Source: Pleurotus djamor (taxonomy: Eukaryota > Basidiomycota > Agaricomycetes > Agaricales > Pleurotaceae). Taken from it: 64,000 bases of DNA. The notes below the pieces were generated by a model, which saw only the letters and a list, made by a program, of their open reading frames with translations, did no database searches and was not told the DNA's origin. The stretch spans positions 1 to 64,000 of the forward strand of contig JAPEVF010000166.1 of the NCBI GenBank assembly GCA_029747585.1. The letters are read 5' to 3'. Both the position numbers and the translations under genes were made by a program. This document shows, piece after piece, positions 45,536-56,119 of the stretch. The first letter of the stretch is position 1, and the number at the start of each line of letters is the position of its first letter.

Positions 45536-47701
45536 ATGAGCCATATCAACGGGCCCTCGCAGGCCAGCTCGTCATCGACGCGTCTAATCCCCCAATTGTA
45601 CGTGTCTCATTTGGCTCTTTGTCTCAGCAGCCCCTAACCGTTGCCCAATGTCATTTCAGCTCAACAAAAGAACTAAGACCGCGGGTGGTTGAAATACTTT
45701 CACATACTGCAAATGGATGTCTTTCAGAGCTTGGCTACTTCCCTGGAATGGCCCAGCGGCTCCAGGAGCTGGAAGGAATAGCCAACAAGTGGCAGCAAGA
45801 AAACATCAAGCTCTTCGCCGATAACCGTACGCTCTCAATCGCATATAGCAACGCTACGACCATCCTCAGATTGCAAGGCAAAGACGCGTGGCTTCTAGAG
45901 TGTCAGAGATTGCAAAATGAACTGCAAGCGGCGCGTAACGAAATGGCCGCCTTGATCAAAGACCGGACCGCAATGCAAGAGCGGATAACGGCCTTGTCGT
46001 CTGGGGAGGAAATGCAGGAGCTACTCAAGAACCACGAGAATATGAGGAGAATGTTTGCTCAGCTCTGGGAAGAGAACAAAGAATTGAAGAAAAGACCAAT
46101 GCCTGTCGCGCATCAAATCCCAGTTCCCAGTGAGCCTTCCATAAACGCAATAGTGCAGAGATTCGCGTATACTGACTTGGTTTCGCACGACGAAGATAAT
46201 CATCATGTACGCTTCCTCTTCTCTTCGCAACACTTAAGAGTTTATTGATCACGTTTTGTTTAGCAGCACCGGCGATCCTCTAGCCATCGCGAACCAGTCA
46301 GTCAAGCCTCTCGTGTCAATTATGCGCGCGGGTGCTGACTTACCTGTTCATTTTTTCTTCAGGCAACCAACCAGCAGTTCATACATCCATCCCAGCAGTT
46401 GGTGCATCATGTTCCAGTCCCAATTCCACCTCAACCCGTTGTTCCATCCAATGGTCGTCAGATGCTAACCATTACTGCCCCTCCTCCCCCAATGGCCTCC
46501 TTAGCATCATCATCGAGCAGTCATAATGGTGCACTTACCATCAACACCCAAATGCACGCAACAACCAAGCACCCTCCATATACGCCGATAACCCCGAGTC
46601 AGAGCGCTCCTCAACCTCCCCCGCCGCACCCGAGTAGTCAGCACTATCGCCCCGAGCTATACACGGCCTGGCCGGGACCACCACCACCTCCTCCTCCTTC
46701 TTCGGCACATCCAAGTTCACATTATAATCCTCAGACTGTTGATGCCCCTTCAACATCGCGAAGGGCCTCGTGGCACCATCCTCCTCCAACAAATCCAAAC
46801 AGCAATAGCTTGCGGCACGCGATATCGACATCTCCCGTGCCGATTGCCCAATCCATCCCATCCTCAGGAATTGCCAGACTATCGCCACTGTCCGACATTG
46901 GTCGACGTTCCGTGTCAGAGACTGGCTCTCATCGCGGTAGAATCTCAGAGCAACCATCCTCGGGGGCTTCATCGAGGCGAACGTCGTCGTCCTTCAGTCC
47001 CGAAGAAGCACATGAAGCCTTGACGCCGATATCCCCACCAACCCCCTCGAGGGGATCGCCAAAGAATAGCTTACTCTTGAAACGATCGTCAATAGATATG
47101 GCCAGCCCGGAGGATGGTGTTATCATGGGTGAAATTTCGCGTAAACGCCCTAAAATAGAGACATCTCCAGTCGTACTCGCGGAGGTGAAGATTCCGGAAA
47201 GCCCCATGGTCGAAGCCATCACTGGTGTCGAACAGATGGCTGTTCGAGATTCGCCCACGGTTCACTCCGAAGCTGAAGTAGTCAAGCAAGAGATTGCTGC
47301 TGAACCAGAGGAAATGATGCAAGTGGATGCGCCAGAGGCGGAGGCAGTGACGAATGAGAGTGCAGGTGCTGATGGTCCCGTCGACATTGGCGATGTCGAG
47401 GACGCGAGCGATGATGCAGAAAGCGGAGAGCCCGTGGAAAGGCCACTCGAAGACCGCGTAGCCGAACTTACATACCAAGACGATGATGGTGTGTTGACAA
47501 CGTGTTATCTTTGCATGTGAGTCCACCAGGTTTCCTTGACGTGTCTTTTCGCTGATTTCCCATGTCAGGCGCCGTTATTCCAAAGGCTCGATTCAGCAGC
47601 AGCCCAAGCCTTGGGTGAACGCGACGCTCGAGGTTGTAGTGCCCCACTTTGAGACATTACATCCGACTGCATGGGAGAAGACACGCACCCTTCCCGCATG
47701 A
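45536..47701 (+). CDS. Coiled-coil and Pro/Ser-rich protein of unknown function
   Basis: The start MSHINGPSQASSSSTRLIPQ at 45536 has a good context (GCACC before ATG). An intron of about 60 bases leads to a coiled-coil exon (RLQELEGIANKWQQENIKLF, ECQRLQNELQAARNEMAALI, about 45750-46090). Two further introns lead to a long exon (about 46370-47518) with Pro-rich tracts, Ser/Thr-Pro sites, a basic RKRPKIE patch that could be a nuclear signal, and an acidic end. The last exon gives CYLCMRRYSKGSIQQQ and VVVPHFETLHPTAW, so CxxC and HxxxxH lie about 28 residues apart, which could form an unusual zinc site. The signals suggest a nuclear regulator, but I do not recognise it. Confidence 0.7.
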
Positions 47702-47903
47702 TAGATTCTTTCTTTCTTTCCTTTTCTTCGTAAGTAGACATTCCGTAAGCTTATTCTCTTCTCTTCTTCCGGGGCTACTCCCGCTTCGCTGTATCGTATA
47801 CCTTGTGACCGCTTTGTCTTCTTACGCGCATGCTTGTTTGTATCCTTTACCCGTCGTTCATCGACACAGTCAGCCATTGCAGTACGATCAGTAATTTATA
47901 GAC

Positions 47904-47910
47904 TCACGTG
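47904..47910 (+). promoter_or_regulatory. TCACGTG (Cbf1-type) site upstream of MET2
   Basis: The heptamer TCACGTG lies 94 bases before the MET2 ATG. In yeasts this is the Cbf1/Met4 binding site in promoters of sulfur-amino-acid genes. Its place in front of MET2 makes a regulatory role plausible, although binding in a basidiomycete is inferred. Confidence 0.5.
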
Positions 47911-48004
47911 CAGTTAACGTCATTATGTGCCTTCGTCGATTACTACTTACCACGAATTCGCGAACCCCATATGCAGATGCATCTTTCTTCCAATCCCTCA
48001 CTGT

Positions 48005-49752
48005 ATGGCTTCAAGGACGTTGACGTTGAGGGCGTGGCTGCCACAGCTTTCTTGGCGTTGTCGAGGCCGAACGCCTGCACTTCAACAACGATTCTACCGA
48101 TCGTCAACTTCGAATGCTCGGGCCCCCGAACGTCCGAATTTTCCATGTGTCGATGCGCATGCTAACCGCGAATCACTGCTGGCATCACGGACTAAGCGCG
48201 CCGCTGTTGATGAAGACGATGAAGAGAGCGGTCCAGAGCCGCCCTACGCCCGACCGTCGCCAAAGTCCTACCTCAAGTTCCATTCATCCGACCCTCTCCA
48301 ACTCACGTACGGGTCGACTCTGCCTTCCTTCGATATCGCATACGAGACTTGGGGGACGCTATCTGAGAAACGGGATAATGTCATCTTGCTTCATACTGGA
48401 TTGTCTGCTTCGTCGCATGCGGCCTCTACGCCACTCAATCCGTCGGAGGGCTGGTGGGAGAAGTTCATTGGACCTGGGAAGGCGTTGGACACCAACCAGT
48501 TCTTCGTCATCTGCACGAATGTTCTTGGTGGATGTTATGGTACTACTGGTCCTTCATCGATTAACCCGTTGACGGGGTCACCGTATGCGACTACCTTTCC
48601 AGTGATCTCCATCTTCGACATGGTCCTTGCCCAGTTCCGTTTGCTCGACCATCTGGGCGTGGACAAACTGTATGCAAGCGTCGGGTCGTCCATGGGTGCC
48701 ATGCAAAGTCTTGCTGCGGGTCGTTTGTTCCCAGATAGAGTTGGGAAGATAGTGAGTATCAGTGGGACTGCGCGAAGTACGCCTTCTAGTATCGCCATGC
48801 GATTCGCACAACGGAGTGGTGAGGAAATTTGCGGTTCCCATTGTTCGAACTCCTCTGACTCTTAGAACAATAACAGTCCTCATGGCGGACCCGAATTGGA
48901 ACAATGGTTTCTACTACGACCATCTACCGCCTCATACCGGAATGAAACTCGCTCGGCGTGAGTTCCTTTTCATTTTATACAACGCTAATAGTCATGCTTA
49001 TGGGTTGCTTAGAAATCGCTACCATCACTTATCGTTCTGGTCCAGAGTGGGACCTTCGCTTCGGACGCAAATTCAGGTCGTTACCCCCATCTGAAGCATC
49101 TTCCGATGGTGCCCAGGGACAGCCACGAGTTCCGGCTCTTTGTCCTGACTTTCTCATCGAAACTTATCTTGATCATCAGGTTAGTGCAAAGAACTTCTTC
49201 GTAGATTCTTGGCTTCATGCATCGAGATCCCTTTCTACTCAGGTGTTCTGACGCGTCTTCTATCTTTAGGGCGAGCAATTCTGCTTGAAGTATGATGCAA
49301 ATTCTCTCATATACATATCTAAGGCGATGGATCTATTCGACTTGACACACCCTGCTCTTGAATCTCTCCAGTCAAACCATATATCTTCAACGAATCTTGA
49401 GTCAATACCTCCTCTGCACCTTTCTCACTCCAAGTCACATCCTCCGCCACCGAATCCGCCACCGCATCTACCCGAATTAGCTGCTGGCCTTCAACCTCTG
49501 GCACGCATCCCAACCCTTATCCTCGGCGTACAGAGTGATATCCTCTTTACTGTTGAACAGCAGAGGGAAGTTGCCGACGCGCTGCGGATGGCAGGCAACC
49601 ATGCCGTGAGCTATTATGAACTTGGGGGCGTGTGGGGTCATGACACTTTCTTGTAAGTCAGCTACTCCGTCATGGTTACTAACTTCCTAACGCGTCTATC
49701 TAGACTCGATGTTCTGAATGTCGGTGGTGCAATACGGGGTTTCTTGTCTTGA
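48005..49752 (+). CDS. MET2: Homoserine O-acetyltransferase
   Basis: The start chosen is ATG at 48005 ([20 protein letters not shown]); its Arg-rich, acid-free N-terminus resembles a mitochondrial presequence. An alpha/beta-hydrolase core follows: [50 protein letters not shown] and the nucleophile Ser in [13 protein letters not shown] (about 48690). After introns come [33 protein letters not shown] and a low-complexity His/Pro-rich insert (about 49430-49480). The catalytic Asp is in [14 protein letters not shown] and the His in GVWGHDTFL. The enzyme acetylates homoserine for methionine and cysteine synthesis. Five introns are inferred. It converges with the APH-like gene, with 157 bases between the stops. 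Confidence 0.92.
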
Positions 49753-49909
49753 TTATGTGTACAACCGCCTGTCTATCGCTCGTACGATCGCACACTCATT
49801 TTTAGCAACTCCAAGGGGCTTCCTAAGACTCAGAGGCTATAGGACGGTCTATACAGGGTGTCATATAGCATGTATGTCAGGAGTGGCTATTACACAGGGC
49901 TACGCTAGG

Positions 49910-51541
49910 TCAAGTACCCCTGGCCTTGCCCTTTTTCTTCCGCTTGCTAACAGCTGCCGAGCCATCCGGTTCCGTCTTTCCTTCCTCGACACTCTCCGCA
50001 ATCACTGAAGCGATGGCGGCATACTCAGCACCAACGAGCAAAGGGAAACCGACAGGTGGGTTGCGGTGTTGCCAATTCACCTTTAGGCGCGTCAGAAGAA
50101 GCTCCAGCGTGTCACGAAACCTCCAATGTGAGCTCAGACAGCCCTCGAACCAGCGCTCTGTTGTTCCAAAGACGTAGGCGGCCACCCATTGCCACGAATC
50201 GCGGAGCGGACATTTTTGCGTCATGAAGAGGACTATAACGTTTCGAATGTAGGCCTGGCGTTCCCATGGCACGACCTGGTCCGGATTAATGTTCGGGTAT
50301 AGCCATTTTGGCATTCGGGCGCAGGACCATAACGGAGCTCGATGGGCATGCTCCCAACCAGTCAGCCCGACAACGACATCAGCGACCCGCGCATGTGGAT
50401 CAGTTGGTGTTGGTGCTGAGTAAACGCGTATGTCGACCATAAATCGTGACATCCGCATATCGCTATGATAAATTCCAAAATTAGGGCTCTGCAACACTGA
50501 ACGCGCCGCATTGCTAGCTTGCAAAGGCAGGTCACTTGGTAAGTAGAACCCGCCTGCGTGGAATGGAATAAGCATGGCCATACGCTTCCATGTCTCCCGG
50601 ATCCTTTCGACGTCTTGGTCGCTGAGTCGTGGCCGGTCTCCATCTCCTGCGGATCTCGCCATTTCACTCGCTTGGGGCGAAGAGAAGACGCGCTCGACGC
50701 GTGCCGCTAACGCTCGCAGATACTCTTCGTTGGACCGAAGCGCTCGTTGCGGAGGCAATGTCACCAAGGGGCCTTGGTCGAAGGCGGGTGCGAGGAGAAG
50801 TGCTGTGTTTTCTTGGACGGTCGCTCGCATCTGTTGCATCCCTCTTGGTGAGCCTTGAATTTCGGTATTTATTTCACCGCCTCGATGATTGAACATAGCC
50901 AAGAGGATCTCAGCAACCTTCAAGATCACTACCTGCTGGTCCTTGGTGCTTAATTCAGGCCAGACTTCGTCAAGAGGCACCCCGCCGATCTTCGAAAAGA
51001 GGCGTCAGTGACGATGCTGTGGCTCCCCGGTCAACAGCTCACTTTCTGAAGAAGTACAACTTCCGCGCCGATGTCATTCGGTAAATAGTCGATAAATGCG
51101 TATACTTGTGGGACCACTAAGTCCAATGGGTGGGAACGCATCCTGGCCGTCATACCAACCTTATTGGAGATAAAGCCGTTGTGAGGGATGGGAAATATAG
51201 GTGACGTACTAGAGCTTGGGTGGTGAGATGTGGACGGCCTCGGGGGAAATGAGCCATCATGGAGCGAGGTCCCAAAGGCACTGACTCTGGGTCGAACGTA
51301 ATCATGATCATCTTAAATGAATGGTGGTTGACATTGGTGTCGGTAGCAAATAAAGAAAAGAATGCAAGCCTACGTTGTCTCCTCCCCAATGAACGTCATT
51401 GCAACCGAGTATCCTCGGCTGGATTTCGTGGGAGGAATGCGCCCCAACTATTGGTTTTCGCACTTGGTGCTCCTTCGCGGCCGTGGCAATGGCGAAAGTC
51501 TTCAAGGCATCAAGGTTGACGTGGGGGAAGAAGGCGGACAT
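49910..51541 (-). CDS. APH-like phosphotransferase-fold protein with altered catalytic motifs
   Basis: The first exon (51541 to about 51340) reads SAFFPHVNLDALKTFAIATA and LGCNDVHWGGDN. Two short exons follow, with ITFDPESVPLGPRSM and VPQVYAFIDYLPNDIGAEVV. A long exon starts IGGVPLDEVWPEL. The order and spacing match Agaricomycete aminoglycoside-phosphotransferase-like proteins. The catalytic loop, normally HxDxxxxN, is HSDMRMSR (about 50460), with Asp kept and Asn replaced by Arg. The metal motif, normally IDWE, is LTGWE, with Asp replaced by Gly. These two changes suggest a pseudokinase or an unusual enzyme. The tail is basic (KRKKKGKARG). Substrate unknown. Confidence 0.7.
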
Positions 51542-52242
51542 GTTTCCTCAAGGTACTGATGTCCGACGGCTGTCACTTTATACTCCATGAAGCAAGAGAT
51601 TGGGTCACAGAAGAGCGCGATGCTTTCCAGCGGTTTAACGGGCTTAAGCCATGTTCATGAAGCGTGTTCGTTCGTTTGTGATCATATCAAAGAAAGGTGA
51701 GGTAGACGGCTGGAGATTCTCCGTAACACGGTCTCCCTGCTTTTGAGGGGCCAAGTCCCTTGATTTCCATCAAAAACTCGCACCTGCGACTCTAAACAAT
51801 CCCCCTTTGTATCGAACATTTCATGGCCTTCCATCAATCTACTACAAGAACTTCAGGCCATCCTAAGAAGAGGGGCAAAGCAAAGGATGGCCCTTGTCGG
51901 TTCGGTGAATAGATTGGGGCGTACCGTGGATAATTCAACCTGTTGTAGTAGATGATAAAGCGCGCTGACCCTGGATCCAGAGGACTCAGGAAAGCACAAG
52001 CTTCCACACAAGCCTTCAATGTTATGGTTATTGCGTGTGCCGGATACATTACTCGCTCCCCTTGGGTTCCAGAGATAGAGCAAGACAAATATCTCTGGCA
52101 GCCTGCGAGTTCCAGGGAAATTACGACTGTTGGGAGAGCGTCCCAGAGCTAGCAGTTGCCTAACTTGGAAGTATCAAGCGCCATCCGTTCCCAAATCAGG
52201 GACCAATCTCAGTTTCATACCTCCCGCAGTCCACACTTCGTC
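51542..52242. other. Intergenic region between two divergent genes
   Basis: These 701 bases hold promoters for the APH-like gene and VPS60. A minus-strand frame at 51834-52088 is open but has no recognisable family and no splice partners, so I do not call it. Confidence 0.4.
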
Positions 52243-53193
52243 ATGAACCGCATCTTTGGTTCCTCTGCCAGTAAAAAACCCAAACCGTCATTACAAGATG
52301 CCATTGCCTCGGTGATTGATCGTTTCTTGTTGTGCGAGGTGGCGTCATATTAATTAGTGTCTTTGATTACCAGACCGACGCCAGGATGGCAGCTGTGGAA
52401 GTCAAAGTCAGAAAGCTTGACGGCGAACTTGCGCGGTATAAAGAACAAATGAGTAAGATGCGTAACGGACCAGGCAAGGTAGCTGGTTGCTCCGTCTCTT
52501 CATCCTCCCGATCGCTATCTAATATACTTTCCACGCGACGTTCACAGGATGCCATCCAGCAGAGGGCGCTGCGCACACTTAAGCAGAAACGCATGTACGA
52601 GTCGCAGATTGCACAACTGACGCAGCAGACCTTTAACATGGAGTCCACTGCCCTTGTCACTGAGAACCTGCGCAACACGATGGCCACCGTGGATGCCATG
52701 ACTCAAGCGAACAAAGAGATCCGCAAGCAGTATGGCAAGATTGACATAGACAAAATTGAGGTATGGATCGTGCTTTCGGCCTCGAAGACCGTATACCGAT
52801 CAGATGCCGTTAGACTATGCATTATGACATGGAGGACCTCTTAGAACAAGCAAACGAGATACAAGAGTCACTTGGCCGCTCATATGCCGTCCCAGATGAA
52901 ATTGATGAGGCGGACCTCGAGGCTGGTATGCAGATAAACTTGTCTTTCCAACCTCATTCTCACCGAGTGTCATTGCAGAGCTGGAGGCGTTACAATTTGA
53001 GGAGGAGGAGGAAGGCACATCATATCTCGCCGACCTCAACCAAGTTCCCGACTTCGTCGACGAGCCTCCTGTGGAAACGACCGAGGTACATCCAAGACCT
53101 AATGCCCTCGTGTAAATCACGTTTGCTGACCCCCCGATTTCGAAATTTTTGCAGACCCCTGCAAGACACGAAGCCATCAAGACCACTGGGTAA
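52243..53193 (+). CDS. VPS60: ESCRT-III-related SNF7-family protein Vps60 (CHMP5)
   Basis: Six exons code for about 215-220 residues. The sequence starts MNRIFGSSASKKPKPSLQDA. It goes on with TDARMAAVEVKVRKLDGELA, RYKEQMSKMRNGPGK, QQRALRTLKQKRMYESQIAQ and TFNMESTALVTENLRNTMAT. A later exon gives DDMEDLLEQANEIQESLGRS and VPDEIDEADLEA. The last exons are acidic and end ETTETPARHEAIKTTG at 53193. This is a full-length Snf7 fold with the family's N-terminal MNRIFG signature. Vps60 binds the Vta1/Vps4 machinery and works in multivesicular body sorting on endosomes. Confidence 0.92.
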
Positions 53194-53447
53194 ATTTTCT
53201 GGTATAGGGTAAATTCGCAATATAAATCTAAATATCGAGTCATCCTGCTACATTATCACCACTTCATAATGGTTGACGTGTCTAGACTACTTCTCCTTGC
53301 TTATTTTTGCAATGACGATCATGCCTTTGGTAAGGGTCTCCAATAATATTCATTCCCTTGCCGACAAGTTATGTCACCACACCGAAATGACCTGAGATAT
53401 TGCCACCCTCCAACCGACCATAGCCAGGGACACTCTGTTACATCCAT

Positions 53448-55662
53448 TTACCCATATCGCTTCCTTTCGGCGCCTTCCGAAAACCAATCGTCGTTCTGCC
53501 TTGACTCTTCAACCGTCGCGGTATTTATAATGATCGATTTACTCTGTGAATCTAAAGGGAAAATGAGCGTCGGGAGCGAGCACGAGAGGAGAACAACTAA
53601 CACGAATGCAGTGCCTCCAAGCCGTTCTCTCTCCCTATGCCACTCTCCTTCATACCACCCCTTAGATGTCATAAGCCCGATATTTTCGTATCTCAAGTTA
53701 GTTCCAAATCATGACGAACGCATAAAAAAGGCAGTTACGTACCAAGGAGAACTGGGGTCATTGCGGTGGTGCGTATTAACCCAACATAATCCCGACTGGA
53801 TATCGGCGGCCACTCTGTGCGCCTTAGACAAATTTGTGGTCCAGATTCCAGCTCCAAGACCATACTTGGAAGCATTTGCCAATTGGATGCCTTCTTCTTC
53901 AGTCTGTGAACGATTAAATCGGCGTTCCTTGCGGCTGACAGGAAATGTTATTTACGCACTTCGAACCGTTTCACCACGACGACGGGACCGAATATCTCTT
54001 CTTTCCACAGCGTATCCTCCACGTCAATATCTGTGATAACGGTCGGCGGGAAGAAGCTTCCTTTCGAGAGGTCGTAGCCGTCTAGAGGAGAGGGACCTGA
54101 CATGCGCTTGCCACCCGTCACAACTGACCCACTGGACCTGTCTGTGACCATGGACTCGATGCGGACAAGATGCCGTTCGGAAATGACTGTGCCCATGGCT
54201 GAACGGGGATTCAGGGCTAATACCGAAGATGAGCTAGTGGGCTATGCCGTCGAAATAAAGTGAATGCTCACGGTTACCCATGCGTTCCCTGATACTCTCG
54301 GCCTTTTGCACGAATTCGGAAAGGAATTGGTCGTAGACACCAGACTGAACAATAAGCCTCGTTCCCGAGACACATGTCTGACCAGAGGCAACAAATGCTG
54401 CAAAGGCGGCGCCGTTAACCGCCGACTCAAGGTCAGCATCATCAAAGATCACGATTGGCGCCTGAGAGAAATGTCTTTATACAGACTAGAGCACAATGGG
54501 GATCGAAAACAGCTCTTACCTTCCCACCCAATTCTGCGGTGTATGCAGCCAGATTTGCGCCAACAATCGCTCCAAGTTGTTGTCCAGTACGTGTGCCAGC
54601 CTGAAGAGCAAGTGGTTCGCGCGTGTTGTCAAACGATGGAAGAATCCCTGACGGACCGTGATGTCAACTTTGCGTATCAAGGGGTTGCTGATAATATCTT
54701 TCCCCGTTGTATGACCAGGACCTGGCAGGACCGTAAGGACTCCTTGTGGTACTAATTTCAAATTTTAGGGTGAGTTTCTTGTGCTGGTGAGCAACACGCA
54801 CGTCCAGATTCGGTGGCCATTTCCGCGAACTCAATGACAGTAATGGGAGCCAACTGAGTACCGGTGAGATCGGTGGTACCGAGGAGACGGAGCCTTATGG
54901 GTAGCTAACCTCGGAAGGTTTTACTATGACGTTGTTCCCCGCAGCCAGCGCCGGAGCAATCTTTTTGACAGCAATGAGTAATGGATGATTAAAGGGCTGG
55001 CCATCGCAATCATGAATTAGGTGTGATGTGCATTTGCACGCAGAATGGCTCACGGTTATTTGTGCAACAACTCCAAGTGGAATGCGCTGCACATAGTTTA
55101 ATAGCTTGCCCTGGGTCGGAGGGATGTAACCTGGCGTGGTACGTAGAAGTGCAGCGAAATAGTCACTGTACACAACGAGATTAGCAGAAGTTTAGTGCGT
55201 GTTTGTCCGTGAACATTGGGGGAAAAGATGACCTACAGCCATTCAGGTAAGCGACCTAGTTGTGTGTTCATCTCCCGGATAGTTCTGCCTGTTTGCAACG
55301 ACTCTTTCTGGGCGACATCGGCTATTCGTTCTTCTAGGTTCCGTGCCATACGACTCAGGACCTTGGAGCGGAATACAGATGACGCCTTGGACCATACGCC
55401 GGACTCGAACACCGCTTGGGCATTGTCTATCGTGGTAGCCACGTCGACAGCATTGGCAGCAACGACACTGGTCAAATGGTATCAGAGACAAGTGCAGAAG
55501 ATGCGAAGGACGTACGAGCAGAGTTCTTGTCCGTCAGCGGGATTTATGACGGGGATCCTGTGATCAATGTGATGAGCACATGTGAACGAGGAGCCTTGGA
55601 CGAGGCTGCAGCGTACACATCACGTTTAGCATGACCTTTATCCAATCCGAGAGGGAGGCCAT
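53448..55662 (-). CDS. NAD(P)-dependent aldehyde dehydrogenase
   Basis: About ten exons rebuild a nearly complete ALDH. Segments in order are IPVINPADGQELC, VFESGVWSKASS, GYIPPTQGKLLNYVQRIPLG, PFNHPLLIAVKKIAPALAAG, VLTVLPGPGHTTG, TAELGGK with the general-base Glu (about 54520), SGQTCVSGTRLIVQ with the catalytic Cys (about 54370), KEEIFGPVVVVKRFE (about 53960), KYGLGAGIWTTNLSKAHRVA and GMKESGIGRENGLEALHSYS. The stop is at 53448. The start is uncertain. ATG at 55662 (MASLSDWIK) can be joined in frame through a 60-base intron, but the resulting N-terminus is about 30 residues shorter than usual. The likely role is oxidation of an aldehyde to its acid; the substrate cannot be told. Confidence 0.8.
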
Positions 55663-56119
55663 AGAACGGTCGAATACTTTGTGCTGCCTAGTAAGACATT
55701 AGAGTTGGGTGCGGCCACAGGGACTTGAACTCACCACTTGAGTAGCACGTAGCATTCTAGGAAGTTGGGCTACACTCCAGCAAGCGCTTTCTTTTAAACG
55801 CCCACAATGTGTAAGCGAGCCTGAGTCGCTTGCACATGAGTCAACGATGCGTCCATGTGTGCTGTAACCTACACGGCGTACGCTCCCAAGCCTGTTCGAA
55901 GGCGACCAAGGCTCATCCACATGCAGAACACAATAATGTGCACAAATGGTCAATGATCATCACGGGACTATGAGCGTGCATGGACCGTCGTGGACCACGG
56001 GACCGCGTCGATCACATGATTTGACGTGCTGGTGGATTGTTTAATTTTAGATGGTCTTGTTCTCTCTCCCTCTTCCTTCCTTACCACCACCATCCCCTCC
56101 TTTGCCACCGATCATCAAC
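55663..56119. other. Divergent promoter region with a tRNA-like B box
   Basis: The region lies between the ALDH and RCC1 starts. On the minus strand, about 55722-55730 matches the RNA polymerase III B-box consensus (GTTCAAGTC), and a TAGC/GCTA pair upstream could form a D-like stem. The T stem does not pair well, so this is not a working tRNA by eye; it may be a decayed tRNA or SINE piece. Confidence 0.35.

Noticed and set aside
51834..52088. Minus-strand frame with a WSC-like Cys pattern
   Set aside because: Only a few Cys and Thr positions match, the spacing is wrong, and there are no neighbouring exons.
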